From the NCBI RefSeq assembly GCF_000940805.1, contig NZ_CP007142.1, forward strand, positions 4,688,593 through 4,752,592: a stretch of 64,000 bases of DNA, given 5' to 3'. Origin of the DNA: Gynuella sunshinyii YC6258. GTDB taxonomy: Bacteria > Pseudomonadota > Gammaproteobacteria > Pseudomonadales > Natronospirillaceae. Below, in pieces: positions 49,358 to 61,170 of the stretch (its first letter is position 1; every line of letters begins with the position of its first letter). Position numbers and translations under genes: made by a program. The notes below the pieces were generated by a model that worked only from the letters and a program-made list of their open reading frames with translations, was not told the origin of the DNA and searched no databases.

Positions 49358-51037
49358 TTAATTCTTGTTTTCCATTTGAGCTTTGATCAGATCACCAATA
49401 GTCGTTGGACCTGCAGCTTCCATTTCTTTCTCACGCATTTCGCGCAAAGCTGTTTTCTCATCTTCAGAGTCTTTAGCTTTAATAGAGATACTCAGAACAC
49501 GATTCTTACGATCAATACTGATGATTTTTGCTTCGACTTCATCACCTTCGTTCAGAATGTTACGAGCATCTTCCACTTTGTCGCGACTGATTTCAGAAGC
49601 TTTCAATGTTGCTTCCACATCCTCAGCCAATGTTACAGTGGCACCTTTAGCATCAACTTCTTTCACGATGCCTTTAACAATGGCGCCCTTGTCATTCTCA
49701 GACACATACTCAGCAAATGGATCCATATCCAACTGCTTGATACCAAGCGAAATACGCTCGCGTTCAGCATCAATAGACAGAATAACGGTTTCCAACTCAT
49801 CGCCTTTCTTATAACGGCGAACAGCTTCTTCACCAGCTTCATTCCAGCTGATATCGGAAAGGTGAACCAAACCGTCAATGCTTCCTTCCAGACCGATGAA
49901 AATACCGAAGTCAGTAATAGACTTGATTTTACCGGATACCTTATCACCTTTCTGATATTTACCGGAGAAGGACTCCCAAGGATTCTGTTGAGTCTGTTTG
50001 ATACCCAGAGAGATACGACGACGTTCTTCATCGATATCCAGAATCATAACTTCGATTTCATCACCAACCTGAACAACTTTGGACGGGTGAATGTTTTTGT
50101 TGGTCCAATCCATCTCGGAAACGTGAACCAAACCTTCAACACCTTCTTCCAGCTCAGCAAAACAACCGTAATCGGTTAAGTTAGTGACGATAGCCTTAAC
50201 GGTTGATTCCTCTGGATAACGAGTTTTGATATCAACCCATGGATCTTCACCCAGTTGTTTCAGACCAAGAGAAACACGATTACGCTCACGATCAAACTTC
50301 AGAACCTTAACATCGATCTCATCACCAACGGCAACGATCTCTGAAGGATGCTTGATACGCTTCCAGGCCATATCAGTGATGTGCAACAGACCGTCAACAC
50401 CACCCAAATCTACGAACGCACCGTAATCTGTCAGATTCTTAACGATACCCTTGACGCTCTGACCTTCAGCCAGGCTTTCAAGCAACTGATCACGTTCAGC
50501 GCTGTTTGCAGCTTCCAGAACAGCTCGACGGGAAACAACAACGTTATTACGCTTTTTATCCAGCTTGATAACTTTGAACTCAAGCGGTTTGCCTTCAAGG
50601 TGCAGCGTGTCCCGTACAGGACGAACATCCACCAGTGATCCAGGCAGGAACGCACGAATGGCGTTAATATCAACTGTAAAGCCACCTTTGACCTTACCAT
50701 TGATAATTCCCATAACGACTGCATTCTCTTCGAACTTCGCTTCAAGTTCTAACCAGGACTCAGCACGCTTGGCTTTTTCACGCGATAAACGGGTATCACC
50801 GAAACCATCTTCAACAGCTTCAAGAGCTACCTTAACTTCATCACCAATCTGAACTTCCAGTTCACCTTTTTCATTTAAGAACTGATTGCGAGGAACAACG
50901 CCTTCAGATTTTAAGCCGGCATGGATAGTCACCCAATCACTATCGATATCAACCACAACACCTGTGATGATTGAGCCGGGTACCATCTCAACGGCTTGTA
51001 AGCTTTCTTCAAAGAGTTCAGCAAAAGATTCAGTCAT
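49358..51037 (-). CDS. rpsA: 30S ribosomal protein bS1
   Basis: bS1 (559 aa) with six S1 RNA-binding repeats, visible as repeated G-x-V…[14 protein letters not shown]-type blocks. The first two repeats anchor it to the ribosome and the rest bind mRNA. The tail after repeat six is [25 protein letters not shown]. It lies downstream of cmk, as is general in gammaproteobacteria. ihfB is not downstream. Confidence 0.98.
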   Translation of the reverse strand: MTESFAELFEESLQAVEMVPGSIITGVVVDIDSDWVTIHAGLKSEGVVPRNQFLNEKGELEVQIGDEVKVALEAVEDGFGDTRLSREKAKRAESWLELEAKFEENAVVMGIINGKVKGGFTVDINAIRAFLPGSLVDVRPVRDTLHLEGKPLEFKVIKLDKKRNNVVVSRRAVLEAANSAERDQLLESLAEGQSVKGIVKNLTDYGAFVDLGGVDGLLHITDMAWKRIKHPSEIVAVGDEIDVKVLKFDRERNRVSLGLKQLGEDPWVDIKTRYPEESTVKAIVTNLTDYGCFAELEEGVEGLVHVSEMDWTNKNIHPSKVVQVGDEIEVMILDIDEERRRISLGIKQTQQNPWESFSGKYQKGDKVSGKIKSITDFGIFIGLEGSIDGLVHLSDISWNEAGEEAVRRYKKGDELETVILSIDAERERISLGIKQLDMDPFAEYVSENDKGAIVKGIVKEVDAKGATVTLAEDVEATLKASEISRDKVEDARNILNEGDEVEAKIISIDRKNRVLSISIKAKDSEDEKTALREMREKEMEAAGPTTIGDLIKAQMENKN

Positions 51038-51199
51038 TACGACAATTACCTAATGTTAAGTTCGATCAACGGCCATTCAATTCAGTATTCTAACTGTATT
51101 TTCTGGCTCTGCCCCGTTCCAGCCAAAAGGGGTCAACCCAGTTTCGCAATCATCAAACAATGCTGGATAAGTTTTCAGACTGCACCATTAATAGTAAAT

Positions 51200-51220
51200 G
51201 GCAGCCTACATCTGGCTGCC
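51200..51220 (-). terminator. Hairpin between cmk and rpsA
   Basis: GGCAGCC (51200-51206) and GGCTGCC (51214-51220) pair around TACATCT. On the reverse strand ATTTACTATT follows, so it is a weak or partial terminator after cmk. Confidence 0.55.
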
Positions 51221-51249
51221 ACGAGAAAATCAAGCAAATAAAGAGAGAA

Positions 51250-51945
51250 CTACAGGTTCAAACCGCGATCCCGGACATATGTCATTGCACTCTCAAACAC
51301 CTCTTCGATTGTCATTTCAGTACTGTCAATCATTACGGCGTCATCAGCGGGACAAAGAGGAGCAATACTGCGATTAGTATCTCGCTCATCGCGTTGTCGG
51401 ACCTCCTCCGCGAGGCGCGCGATGCTAACATCAACGCCTTTTTCTTTCAACTGGATGTAACGTCTTTTTGCTCTTTCCTCTGCGCTTGCGGTCAAAAACA
51501 GCTTAAGTTCAGCACCTGGAAACACGACTGTCCCCATATCCCTGCCATCAGCCACTAGTCCAGGAGGTAGCTGAAAATCACGTTGACGCTGAAAAAGAGC
51601 CTGCCGAACTTCTGCAACCGGTGCAACCTGAGAGGCCAGATTACCAACCTGTTCGGTTCTGATTTCAGCGGTTACATCCTCACTTGCCAACAAAATCTGA
51701 AGACCTCCCTGACTATCGCGAAGAAACTGAACATCCAGATGGGCAGCAACATCAGCCAATTGTTGATGATTTGCGAAATCTATTTGCTGATTGTGAGCAC
51801 TCAGACCAGTCAAACGATATAAAGACCCTGAATCAAGAAAGTGCCAGCCAAGAGCATCTGCCAGCTGCATAGCCAGAGTACCCTTTCCTACTCCACTGGG
51901 ACCATCGACGGTGATAACCGGTGATAAATGATTGAGATCATTCAT
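51250..51945 (-). CDS. cmk: Cytidylate kinase
   Basis: A nucleoside monophosphate kinase for CMP/dCMP (231 aa). It has the P-loop DGPSGVGKGT, DGRDMGTVVFP and RQRDERDTNR. The start at ATG 51945 fits the family (MNDLNHLSPVITVDGPSG) and overlaps the tyrA end by eight bases; the frame runs further upstream without a better start. Confidence 0.96.
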   Translation of the reverse strand: MNDLNHLSPVITVDGPSGVGKGTLAMQLADALGWHFLDSGSLYRLTGLSAHNQQIDFANHQQLADVAAHLDVQFLRDSQGGLQILLASEDVTAEIRTEQVGNLASQVAPVAEVRQALFQRQRDFQLPPGLVADGRDMGTVVFPGAELKLFLTASAEERAKRRYIQLKEKGVDVSIARLAEEVRQRDERDTNRSIAPLCPADDAVMIDSTEMTIEEVFESAMTYVRDRGLNL

Positions 51946-52861
51946 GAGTAGCAGACCTCTGCAATCTTCTGGCACGGTTTTCCAGTATTTCAGAGAAATG
52001 CTCCCTGGCCTCTTTCGCTTCCTGAAACACAAACTTCATGTATTCTCCGTCTGACACTGCAACGGCATTGCGCAATTTATGCAATTCGTCAAGGTAGCTA
52101 TCGAGCACTTTTAATATCGCCCGGTGATTGGCAATGAAAATGTCATGCCACATTGTCGGGTCACTTGCCGCAATACGTGTAAAGTCCCTGAAACCACCCG
52201 CAGCATAATTGAAAATCTCCCGGTTTTCGCTCTGCTTGGAGAGCGTGTCAACCAGATTAAAGGCCAACATATGAGGTAAATGACTTGTTGCCGCCAACAC
52301 CTCATCGTGATAATCCCAGGCCATGATATCCACTTCCGCTCCGACACTCTTCCACATTTGTGAAACCACCTGCACTGCTTCCGGTTCAGTTTCAGCAATA
52401 GGTGTCAAAATAATACGGTGATCAATATAAAGATGTTCATCTGCAGCGGTCACTCCACTTCTTTCCGATCCGGCAATAGGATGCCCTGGAACAAACATCT
52501 TTAATTGGGCATCGGTCAGCAACTCTAATCCGGCCTTAACAACAGTACCTTTTACACTGCCACCATCCGTGACAATTGTATCATTCCGAAGATAAGGCTG
52601 AATTTGCGCCATAACAATGGGCGTCGAGAGAATGGGCACTGCGAGAAATATGACATCAGCCTTGGAGACCAACGCTTGAAGATCATCACTGACTTCATCC
52701 ACAAGCCCAAGTGACAAGGCGTCTGACATCGTTTCAGCCTTCCGGCTGAAGCCTGAGATACTGGCGAATATTTTATTTTGCCGACATGCTTTGGCTAACG
52801 ACCCACCAATAAGACCCAACCCTATGACGAGTAAATTTTTGTCCGTTAAATTGACTGTCAT
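51938..52861 (-). CDS. tyrA: Prephenate/arogenate dehydrogenase
   Basis: A TyrA of 307 aa, NAD(P)-dependent, on the tyrosine branch. It has the dinucleotide loop GLGLIGGSLAKA, catalytic His in ATSHLPHML, and PGHPIAGSE. It stops where a lone TyrA would: in Pseudomonas the next domain, AroA, is fused or adjacent, but here cmk follows. It overlaps hisC by ATGA. Confidence 0.95.
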   Translation of the reverse strand: MTVNLTDKNLLVIGLGLIGGSLAKACRQNKIFASISGFSRKAETMSDALSLGLVDEVSDDLQALVSKADVIFLAVPILSTPIVMAQIQPYLRNDTIVTDGGSVKGTVVKAGLELLTDAQLKMFVPGHPIAGSERSGVTAADEHLYIDHRIILTPIAETEPEAVQVVSQMWKSVGAEVDIMAWDYHDEVLAATSHLPHMLAFNLVDTLSKQSENREIFNYAAGGFRDFTRIAASDPTMWHDIFIANHRAILKVLDSYLDELHKLRNAVAVSDGEYMKFVFQEAKEAREHFSEILENRARRLQRSATHE

Positions 52862-53964
52862 AAGCTATCCAATACTTCTTTTAAAGCAACCAGGAACCCC
52901 TGGTTCTGCGCCTCAGTACCGACAGATATTCTTAGATAACTCGTCATCCCGTATCCACTCAATGGTCGGACGATATATCCCTTCCGCAACAAGGCTTGAT
53001 ATATATCCTGAGCCAGATCTCCAACACGAATAGTTAAGAAATTTGCAACAGAAGGAATGTAGTCAAGATTCAAGGCACCGATTCCCATTTGCAGCTGAGC
53101 CATTCCCAGCGCATTGGTCTCAAGACTTTTAAGAAGATATTCTTGATCCCCCAAAGCAGCGATAGCCGCAACCTCAGATATACCACTGACATTAAACGGC
53201 TGACGCACTCGGTTCATATAGCCGGCTATGGTCTCACTGGCCACAGCATATCCCACGCGTATATTTGCCAACCCATATACTTTGGAGAAGGTTCGGGTGA
53301 CCACTAGATTGGGAAAACGATCAATATAATGTAGCCCGGACTGATAATTTTCCTGATCGACATACTCAAAATAAGCTTCATCCAGTACAACAATTACATG
53401 CTCTGGAACTGACTTCAAAAAAGCCTTCAATTCACCTTTGCTTACCCAGGTACCTGTGGGGTTGTTTGGGTTGGCAATAAAAATGATTTTAGTCTTTTCT
53501 GTAATGGCATCAGCCATGGCATCCAGATCATGACACCAATTACGATCCTTGACCGCTACTAACGTAGCTCCCATAGCCTCAGAAAAAATTGAATACATGG
53601 CAAACGCATGCTCTGAAAAGATAACCTCGTCAGATTCTTGCAGAAACACCTTGGCAATTAATTCAAGCACTTCATTAGAACCATTACCAATAACAAGCTG
53701 CCTATTGTTAACCTGTAACTTTTCGGACAATAGTGTTTTCAGGTGATAACAATCTGCATCGGGATAAACACACAGATTATCGAGATGCGATTGAATTGCG
53801 GCCTTAACTTTTTGACTGGGTCCCAGAGGGTTTTCATTACTAGCCATTTTGACAATTGGACTAATTCCCAATTCCCTCTCTAGCTCGTCAATAGACTTAC
53901 CCGGCTCATAGGCCCTCAGTTTGTGGATACCTGTATTGACAAGCTCGGGTATCGACTTGGTCAT
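52858..53964 (-). CDS. hisC: Histidinol-phosphate / aromatic aminotransferase (HisC2 type)
   Basis: A PLP-dependent class I/II aminotransferase (368 aa). The PLP Lys is in TFSKVYGLANIRVGY, with NPNNPTG and SNENPLGPS. In the pheA-tyrA context, this HisC paralogue usually transaminates phenylpyruvate and hydroxyphenylpyruvate, and some act on histidinol phosphate too. Only context separates the roles. Confidence 0.93.
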   Translation of the reverse strand: MTKSIPELVNTGIHKLRAYEPGKSIDELERELGISPIVKMASNENPLGPSQKVKAAIQSHLDNLCVYPDADCYHLKTLLSEKLQVNNRQLVIGNGSNEVLELIAKVFLQESDEVIFSEHAFAMYSIFSEAMGATLVAVKDRNWCHDLDAMADAITEKTKIIFIANPNNPTGTWVSKGELKAFLKSVPEHVIVVLDEAYFEYVDQENYQSGLHYIDRFPNLVVTRTFSKVYGLANIRVGYAVASETIAGYMNRVRQPFNVSGISEVAAIAALGDQEYLLKSLETNALGMAQLQMGIGALNLDYIPSVANFLTIRVGDLAQDIYQALLRKGYIVRPLSGYGMTSYLRISVGTEAQNQGFLVALKEVLDSL

Positions 53965-53987
53965 TTGATTTTGTTCCTCATGGCCCC

Positions 53988-55097
53988 TTAAAGTACAGCC
54001 TCCGGGTAAGAACCCAGCTCTTTGATTTCCACAGCTTTTTCCCTGATGTCACGCATAGCAGCCTGAACATTGTCATCTTCCATATGCCCTATAAAATCGA
54101 TAAAGAAAACATATGTCCAATTACCATGAGAAGATGGACGGGTTTCCAGACGAGTCATATCAATCTCATGGTCATCGAAAGGCTTGAGCAATGAATATAA
54201 TGCACCCGGCTCGTTTTTCATGGAAACAATGATGGATGTTTTGTCTCTACCACTCGGTTTGGAACGATTCTTCCCTACAATTAAAAACCGGGTTGAATTA
54301 TCAGGGTGGTCCTCGATTTTTTCATAGACCAATTGTAAATCATACAATTCTGCAGCCATGGAGCCTGCAATTGCAGCTGAGTTCCATTCGGAATGCACTC
54401 GTTTGGCCGCCTCAGAATTAGAACTTACAGCAACACGTTCCGCCAACGGCATATGAGCATCAAGCCATTTTCGGCATTGAGCCAAAGACTGCTGGTGCGA
54501 ATACACTCTGGTGATATTATCCAAACGGGTATTGGGTCCAATCATCAAGTGTTGATGAATCCTTAACTCTACCTCGCCGGAAATAAACACATTTGAACTC
54601 AGAAATGAATCCAGCGTGTGATTAACCACACCTTCAGTAGAGTTTTCAATTGGCACAACCCCATAGTTCACAGCACCGGCTTCAACCTCACGGAACACTT
54701 CATCAATAGCCGGCATTGGTCGGGTAATTACCCTTGAACCAAAATGTTTCAATGCTGCCTGCTGGGTAAATGTTCCTTCTGGACCAAGATAGGCCACTTT
54801 TAAAGGCTGCTCCAAGGCCAGACAGGCAGACATGATTTCGCGAAACAATCGCGCCATATCTTCATTAGCCAACGGCCCTTCGTTACGCTCCATCACCCTT
54901 GTTAATACCTGCGCCTCTCTTTCCGGCCGGTAAAACACTACATTCTCAGCATGTGATGATTTCATCTTGACCTCAGCGACCTCCTGAGCACAACGCGCCC
55001 GTTCGGAAATCAACTTCTGAATATCGAGGTCCAGGGAATCTATTTTGTCTCGCAGTTTTAACAGCTGTTGCTCTTCAGCGCCGCTTGAATCACTCAT
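53988..55097 (-). CDS. pheA: Bifunctional chorismate mutase / prephenate dehydratase
   Basis: A 369-aa fusion on the phenylalanine branch: an AroQ chorismate mutase helix domain (about 8-95, LRDKIDSLDLDIQKLISER), a prephenate dehydratase domain (LGPEGTFTQQAA, PIENSTEGVVNHTLD) and a C-terminal ACT domain (KNEPGALYSLLKPF, LETRPS) for Phe feedback. It is nine bases after serC. Confidence 0.97.
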   Translation of the reverse strand: MSDSSGAEEQQLLKLRDKIDSLDLDIQKLISERARCAQEVAEVKMKSSHAENVVFYRPEREAQVLTRVMERNEGPLANEDMARLFREIMSACLALEQPLKVAYLGPEGTFTQQAALKHFGSRVITRPMPAIDEVFREVEAGAVNYGVVPIENSTEGVVNHTLDSFLSSNVFISGEVELRIHQHLMIGPNTRLDNITRVYSHQQSLAQCRKWLDAHMPLAERVAVSSNSEAAKRVHSEWNSAAIAGSMAAELYDLQLVYEKIEDHPDNSTRFLIVGKNRSKPSGRDKTSIIVSMKNEPGALYSLLKPFDDHEIDMTRLETRPSSHGNWTYVFFIDFIGHMEDDNVQAAMRDIREKAVEIKELGSYPEAVL

Positions 55098-55106
55098 TAC
55101 TTCGCC

Positions 55107-56186
55107 TCAGCCATGTTGCTTTTCAAAATCAGCCATAAACTGAATCAGTGCATCAACAGCCCGCTCAGGCACAGCATTGTATATTGACGCCCTCATCCCC
55201 CCTACACTGCGATGACCGGCAAGATTACGCAGTCCCACCGCTTCAGCCTCAGCCAGAAATTGCTTATCCAGATCAGAATTCCGCAAAGTAAACGGAACAT
55301 TCATCAGGGAACGGGAGTCTTTCGCCACTGGGTTGGCAAAGAACTCTGATTGATCAATGAAATTGTATAAACGAGCAGCCTTGCGCTCATTGATTTCACC
55401 CATCGCAGCAACACCACCCTGTGTTTTTAGCCATTTAAATACCAATCCGCACATATATACAGAAAAGCTGGGAGGAGTATTCAACATCGAAGCATTTTTC
55501 GCGGTCAGTGCATAGCTCATAATAGAGGGAGTTGTTTCCATGGCCTGATCAAGCAGATCCTTACGAACAATCACCCATACCAACCCTGAAGGGCCAATAT
55601 TTTTTTGCGCGCCGGCGTATATAAGCCCATACCGTGAAACATCCAACGGCCTGGAAAGAATATTCGAGGACATATCCGCAACTAACGGAACCGGGCTCTC
55701 TGGAATATACGAAAACTCCACACCACCAATGGTTTCGTTAGGAGTGTAATGTAAGTAGACAGCATCATCGCGCACATTTATCTCGCCTTGTTCCGGAGCA
55801 CGCGTAAAGCCACTACTTTCAGTCGTAGCAGCAATGGAGACATCAGCATATCTTGAGGCCTCCTGAATGGCTTTTTGAGACCAAATACCAGTATTTACAA
55901 AATCCGCCTTGTTGTTTTTCCCCAGCAGATTTAATGGAATCATTGAGAACTGGGCGGTAGCACCACCCTGCATATAGATGATCTCATAGTCATCGGAAAC
56001 AGAGAGCAGATCTTTTAAATCCTGCTTGGCAGTTTCGGAAATATCAACCACCATCTTGCCTCGATGGCTCATTTCCATAATCGACATACCACTGCCCTGG
56101 TAATCCAGCATTTCTTGTTGAGCCTGCTCCAACACTTCTGTTGGCAGAGCTGCCGGACCTGCGCAAAAATTAAAAGATCTAGTCAT
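55107..56186 (-). CDS. serC: Phosphoserine aminotransferase
   Basis: A class V aminotransferase (359 aa) for serine and pyridoxine synthesis. It begins NFCAGPAALPTEVL, the PLP Lys is in AGAQKNIGPSG, and the C-terminus has GGMRASIYNAV. Length and position between gyrA and pheA are normal. Confidence 0.97.
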   Translation of the reverse strand: MTRSFNFCAGPAALPTEVLEQAQQEMLDYQGSGMSIMEMSHRGKMVVDISETAKQDLKDLLSVSDDYEIIYMQGGATAQFSMIPLNLLGKNNKADFVNTGIWSQKAIQEASRYADVSIAATTESSGFTRAPEQGEINVRDDAVYLHYTPNETIGGVEFSYIPESPVPLVADMSSNILSRPLDVSRYGLIYAGAQKNIGPSGLVWVIVRKDLLDQAMETTPSIMSYALTAKNASMLNTPPSFSVYMCGLVFKWLKTQGGVAAMGEINERKAARLYNFIDQSEFFANPVAKDSRSLMNVPFTLRNSDLDKQFLAEAEAVGLRNLAGHRSVGGMRASIYNAVPERAVDALIQFMADFEKQHG

Positions 56187-56240
56187 GATGCTCTCTATTT
56201 ATGTTGCCAATAATAAAAAACCTAAAACACACTCAAACAA

Positions 56241-58868
56241 TTAATCTGAAGGACTATCTTCCTCACCTTCCGATAATGGAGGTTCTGCAGACACTTGCTC
56301 ACCATCCACTAACTCAATATCTCCCACATCAACATCCTTATCCTCTTCAACTCGCTCTACACCCACCAAAGACTCATCTTCAGCGACTTTAATTAGACGT
56401 ACTCCCTGAGTATTCCTTCCCAATACGGATATCTCTGAACTGCGGGTGCGTACCAACGTCCCTTTGTCACTGATCAGCATGATTTCGTCACCCTCAAAAA
56501 TCTGCACAGCACCAACCAGCGGACCATTCCGATCATTAACAATCATGGCAATCACGCCCTGGGTTCCTCGCCCTTTGGTCGGGAAATCCTGGGTTTTGGT
56601 TCGCTTGCCATAACCTTTTTCTGAAACCGTCAGAATAGTACCTTCATCATCAGGGATCATTAACGAGATTACTTCCGCTTCTTCACCCAGGCGAATACCT
56701 CTGACACCGCGAGCAGTCCGTCCCATTTCTCTCACACGCTCTTCAGAGAAACGTACAGCCTTACCATTACTGGCCAACAACAGGATTTCGTGACTTCCGT
56801 CGGTAATAGCAACTCCGACTAACTGATCACCCTCATCCAGGCTTAACGCAATCAAACCAGATGAACGCTGACGGGAAAATGCTTCCAGAGCGGTCTTCTT
56901 GACAGTGCCCTTGGCCGTAACCATGAAAACAAATTTGTTTGCCTCATAACCCTCTATCGGCAAAACAGCTGTTACTCTTTCATTGTTATCCAAATTCAGG
57001 ATATTGATCAAAGGGCGGCCTTTTGCTGTTCGTCCAGCCTGAGGAATTTCCCAGACTTTCAGCCAGTAAACCTTACCCCTGTCACTGAAACACATAATTG
57101 TGGTGTGGGTACTGGCCACAAACAGATGAGCCACATAATCCTCATCTTTGACCTGAGTTGCCGCTTTTCCGCGACCACCACGCCGCTGAGCCTGATAATC
57201 AGCCAGCGGTTGAGACTTCGCATAACCACCATGGGAAATCGTCACCACCATATCTTCTTCAGTGATTAGATCCTCCATGCTGTAATCCTGCCTGGAAGCT
57301 ATAATTTCAGAACGACGCGCATCCGAATACTCATCACGAATAGCCACCAGCTCTTCGCGAATAACCTCCATCAGACGCTCATAGCTACCCAATATATGCA
57401 GGTATTCAGCAATCGAATCGATAATCTGCTGGTACTCATCGATAATTTTGTCACTTTCAAGACTGGTGAGCTTTTGCAGACGCAGATCCAAAATCGCCTG
57501 AGCCTGTACCGGCGACAAATAATACTGACCATCACGAATACCAAACTCTTCAGCGAGATCTTCCGGACGACAGGCATCCGTCGAACCTGCCCGCTCCAAC
57601 ATCGCTGATACATGGCCCAACTTCCAGGAGCGTTCGATCAGCCTGGTCTTGGCCTCACCGCCATCACGAGAGGTTTTGATCACTTCGATGATTTCATCAA
57701 TATTGGCCAGCGCAACCGCTTGCCCTTCAAGAATATGGCCACGTTCTCTGGCCTTTTTCAACTCATAAACAGTACGTCTGGTTACAACTTCACGACGATG
57801 GCGTATGAACGCATCAACCATATCCCTTAAATTGAGGACCTTTGGTTGACCGTCGACCAAAGCCACCATATTGATCCCAAAAACAGATTCCATCTGAGTT
57901 TGGGTGTAGAGGTTGTTAATAACCACTTCTGCAACCGCATCACGTTTGACCTCGATCGCAATGCGCAAGCCGTCTTTATCGGACTCATCCCGCAACTCAG
58001 AGATACCTTCGAGCTTCTTGTCCTTAACCAGTTCAGCTATTTTTTCAATGAGGCGCGCTTTATTGACCTGATAGGGAATCTCTGAAACCACAATGGTTTC
58101 CCGGCCAGTCTTGGGATTAGTCTCAACAGATGTTCTGGAACGTATATATATTCGACCACGACCGGTGCGATAAGCCTCAACAATGCCTTTACGGCCATTG
58201 ATGAATGCCGCCGTAGGAAAGTCAGGACCAGGAATGATTTCCATAAGCTGGTCGATATCAATGGCAGGGTTATCGATCATAGCCAGACAGCCATCGATCA
58301 CCTCACCCAGATTATGTGGCGGGATATTGGTCGCCATCCCGACTGCAATACCAGAAGAACCGTTGACCAGCAGATTTGGAACACGGGTCGGCAGAACATC
58401 CGGAATCATCTCCTTGCCATCATAGTTTGGAGAAAAATCAACAGTTTCCTTATCAAGATCCGCCAGCAGGGAGTGAGCCATCTTGCGCATCCGGACTTCG
58501 GTATAACGCATTGCCGCAGGCGCATCACCATCTATCGAGCCGAAGTTTCCCTGACCATTAACCAACGTATAACGCATTGCCCACGGCTGAGCCAGACGTA
58601 CAATCGCTTCGTAAACGGGGGAATCACCGTGAGGGTGATATTTACCGATCACATCTCCGACCACACGGGCAGATTTATAGTAGGGTTTATTCCAGTCAGC
58701 CCCGAGTTCTTGCATGGCAAACAGCACTCGCCGATGCACAGGTTTCAGACCATCACGAACATCGGGTAAAGCCCGTCCCACGATCACACTCATAGCGTAA
58801 TCCAGATACGATTGCTTTAGCTCTTCTTCGATATTTATGGGTAGGATTTCTTTGGCGGTATCGACCAT
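56241..58868 (-). CDS. gyrA: DNA gyrase subunit A
   Basis: The breakage-reunion subunit of gyrase, 875 aa. The catalytic Tyr is in AAMRYTE, and the C-terminal β-pinwheel has the GyrA box QRRGGRG. The quinolone region reads [13 protein letters not shown]: Ser at the E. coli 83 position (susceptible type) and Glu at the Asp87 position, a natural difference or mild variant. The acidic tail ends [10 protein letters not shown]. It leads the leftward serC-pheA block. Confidence 0.98.
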   Translation of the reverse strand: MVDTAKEILPINIEEELKQSYLDYAMSVIVGRALPDVRDGLKPVHRRVLFAMQELGADWNKPYYKSARVVGDVIGKYHPHGDSPVYEAIVRLAQPWAMRYTLVNGQGNFGSIDGDAPAAMRYTEVRMRKMAHSLLADLDKETVDFSPNYDGKEMIPDVLPTRVPNLLVNGSSGIAVGMATNIPPHNLGEVIDGCLAMIDNPAIDIDQLMEIIPGPDFPTAAFINGRKGIVEAYRTGRGRIYIRSRTSVETNPKTGRETIVVSEIPYQVNKARLIEKIAELVKDKKLEGISELRDESDKDGLRIAIEVKRDAVAEVVINNLYTQTQMESVFGINMVALVDGQPKVLNLRDMVDAFIRHRREVVTRRTVYELKKARERGHILEGQAVALANIDEIIEVIKTSRDGGEAKTRLIERSWKLGHVSAMLERAGSTDACRPEDLAEEFGIRDGQYYLSPVQAQAILDLRLQKLTSLESDKIIDEYQQIIDSIAEYLHILGSYERLMEVIREELVAIRDEYSDARRSEIIASRQDYSMEDLITEEDMVVTISHGGYAKSQPLADYQAQRRGGRGKAATQVKDEDYVAHLFVASTHTTIMCFSDRGKVYWLKVWEIPQAGRTAKGRPLINILNLDNNERVTAVLPIEGYEANKFVFMVTAKGTVKKTALEAFSRQRSSGLIALSLDEGDQLVGVAITDGSHEILLLASNGKAVRFSEERVREMGRTARGVRGIRLGEEAEVISLMIPDDEGTILTVSEKGYGKRTKTQDFPTKGRGTQGVIAMIVNDRNGPLVGAVQIFEGDEIMLISDKGTLVRTRSSEISVLGRNTQGVRLIKVAEDESLVGVERVEEDKDVDVGDIELVDGEQVSAEPPLSEGEEDSPSD

Positions 58869-59131
58869 AGAAAAAAGGTTCCTTTTTCGGGTCTATCTGT
58901 TTCTATCAAATCGCGCGTATTACAACCGTCGCAGACCCCTTCACGGCTGGCACAAATAGGCGCTGGATAATAGCATATCGGCACAAACAAGAGCCAGCGC
59001 AGTTCTGCTTTTTGGTACCAGAATCAATCACTTGCGCCACCCTCCCCAGAATGCGGCATGCATTCGCCGGGAGAATAGTTTAGCATCCGCGCATTCCATC
59101 CAAGTTTCACCGCCCGAACGGGAGAGTATCT

Positions 59132-60454
59132 ATGCAAAAAGCCGACACCATTTTATTCAGCCGCTGGATAGTCACAGTCAACGCCCAAAGAGAAGTATTG
59201 GAAAACCATGCTCTGGTGATTGACCAACAGAAAATCAAGGCCATTCTACCTGCGGACGAAGTCAGGCAGCAGTTTGAAGCTGGCGAGGAATTCAATCTTG
59301 GTGACAGTGTCTTAATGCCCGGACTGGTTAACACTCATGGTCACGCCGCCATGACCATGTTCAGAGGAATGGCAGATGACCTGCCACTGATGACGTGGCT
59401 CAATGATCATATGTGGCCAGCCGAGGGTAAATGGGTTAGCGAACAATTTGTGGCTGACGGCACCAGGATTGCCATTGGCGAAATGATCCGTTGTGGTACC
59501 ACAACCTTTTCAGACAACTATTTCTTTCCCGAACAGGCCGCACTCGAAGCCAAAAAAGCCGGCATTCGGGCACAATTGAATTTTCCAATCATGGACTTCC
59601 CAACAGCCTGGGCACAGAATCCAGATGAATACATTAAGAAAGGTCTGGCCCTGAGAGAGCAATTCGCCAACGATGATCAGGTTCATGTTGTATTCGGCCC
59701 TCATGCCCCATATACCGTCTCCGATGAACCCCTGAAGAAAATCGCCCAACTGGCCAAGGAACACAACATTCTGATTCAAATGCACGTGCATGAAACCCAG
59801 GTAGAAGTGGATGAAAGCATAGAGAAATACGGCAAACGCCCAATCAGAAGACTTTATGACCTTGGTTTGCTGGGTCCGCATATGCAATGCGTTCACATGA
59901 CAGCACTGAATGACGAAGATATTCAGCTGATTGCGGAAACCGGTTCTCATGTCATGCACTGCCCGGAGTCAAACCTGAAACTGGCCAGTGGTTTTTGCCC
60001 TGTCCACAAACTTCAGGAGCAGGGTATCAACGTTTCCCTCGGCACCGACGGCACCGCTTCCAATAATGACCTGGACATGTTTGGAGAAATGCGCACAGCT
60101 GCACAGCTGGCCAAAGCAGTCGCCATGAATGCTGAGGCTTTACCTGCCGGTGAAGCACTGGCAATGGCAACCATCAATGGTGCCAAAGCACTGGGCCTGG
60201 ATAATCAAATAGGCAGCCTGGAAGTTGGCAAGCTAGCAGACATCATTGCCGTTGACCTGTCCGATCTCGAAAGCCAGCCGATCTTTAGCCCGGTTTCACA
60301 TCTGGTGTATGCAACCACGCGCAATCAGGTAACAGATGTATGGGTAGGCGGTAAACAGTTGATGACAAATCGAGAGCTGACCACATTATCCAAGGCTGAG
60401 CTGATCTCTACTGCTCAGGCGTGGCAAAGCAAAATTATCGCCGCAAGATCTTAA
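59132..60454 (+). CDS. mtaD: 5-methylthioadenosine/S-adenosylhomocysteine deaminase (TRZ/ATZ amidohydrolase)
   Basis: A metal-dependent amidohydrolase (440 aa). The metal motif [11 protein letters not shown] (N-terminal), HVHET, and the Asp of [13 protein letters not shown] are present. Orthologues at this place in Pseudomonas deaminate methylthioadenosine, and the gene is usually beside mtnA. mtnA is not here. GGAGAG lies before the ATG; the reverse-strand gyrA is divergent 263 bases away. MTA is the by-product of the polyamine pathway begun by SpeD. Confidence 0.9.
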   Translation: MQKADTILFSRWIVTVNAQREVLENHALVIDQQKIKAILPADEVRQQFEAGEEFNLGDSVLMPGLVNTHGHAAMTMFRGMADDLPLMTWLNDHMWPAEGKWVSEQFVADGTRIAIGEMIRCGTTTFSDNYFFPEQAALEAKKAGIRAQLNFPIMDFPTAWAQNPDEYIKKGLALREQFANDDQVHVVFGPHAPYTVSDEPLKKIAQLAKEHNILIQMHVHETQVEVDESIEKYGKRPIRRLYDLGLLGPHMQCVHMTALNDEDIQLIAETGSHVMHCPESNLKLASGFCPVHKLQEQGINVSLGTDGTASNNDLDMFGEMRTAAQLAKAVAMNAEALPAGEALAMATINGAKALGLDNQIGSLEVGKLADIIAVDLSDLESQPIFSPVSHLVYATTRNQVTDVWVGGKQLMTNRELTTLSKAELISTAQAWQSKIIAARS

Positions 60455-60468
60455 CAGCGGAGAACAAT

Positions 60469-61170
60469 ATGAACGTTGATCAGGCTGAAATTGGAAAATT
60501 CGAGGCCCTGGCCAGTCGCTGGTGGGATCCTGAAAGTGAATTTCGACCCTTACACCAAATCAACCCGCTGCGCGCCAACTACATTGATGAGCGCTGTCCG
60601 GTGGCCGGCAAAAAAGTTCTGGATGTTGGTTGTGGCGGAGGCATACTGGCCGAGGCATTTGCACATCGTGGTGCCACTGTTAAAGGCATTGACATGGGTG
60701 AAGCCCCATTGAACGTTGCCAAACTCCATGCTCTCGATACCGGTCTGAAAAACGTTGAATACCAGCAGATTCCGGTTGAAGAACTTGCTGCCCAAGAAAC
60801 CGGTCAGTATGACTTGGTTTGCTGCATGGAAATGCTGGAACATGTACCCGACCCCGCATCTGTTGTCGATGCCTGCAGCAAACTGGTCAAACCGGGTGGC
60901 CAGGTATTTTTCTCAACCCTGAATCGCAACCCAAAATCCTACCTGTTCGCCATAATTGGTGCAGAGTACGTATTAAAGCTATTACCTCGCGGCACCCATG
61001 ACTATCAAAAGTTCATCCGTCCATCTGAATTGCAAAACTGGACCCGACAGGCTGGATTGATTCGTGGAGACAGTACCGGCCTGAGTTACAACCCATTAAC
61101 AGGGACATATAAACTGGGCAGGGACCAAAGTGTTAACTATATGATTCAGACCCGAAAACCCGATGCCTGA
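60469..61170 (+). CDS. ubiG: Ubiquinone biosynthesis O-methyltransferase
   Basis: A SAM methyltransferase (233 aa) for both O-methylations in ubiquinone synthesis. It has [14 protein letters not shown] and [19 protein letters not shown] near the N-terminus. GGAG before ATG 60469 selects that start over the longer frame. It works in the same pathway as the IspB product at 35492. Confidence 0.97.
   Translation: MNVDQAEIGKFEALASRWWDPESEFRPLHQINPLRANYIDERCPVAGKKVLDVGCGGGILAEAFAHRGATVKGIDMGEAPLNVAKLHALDTGLKNVEYQQIPVEELAAQETGQYDLVCCMEMLEHVPDPASVVDACSKLVKPGGQVFFSTLNRNPKSYLFAIIGAEYVLKLLPRGTHDYQKFIRPSELQNWTRQAGLIRGDSTGLSYNPLTGTYKLGRDQSVNYMIQTRKPDA

Noticed and set aside
49328-50179. 283-codon forward frame inside rpsA
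   Set aside because: It is antisense to the S1 repeats and has low-complexity Phe/Thr-rich content with no homology that I recognise.
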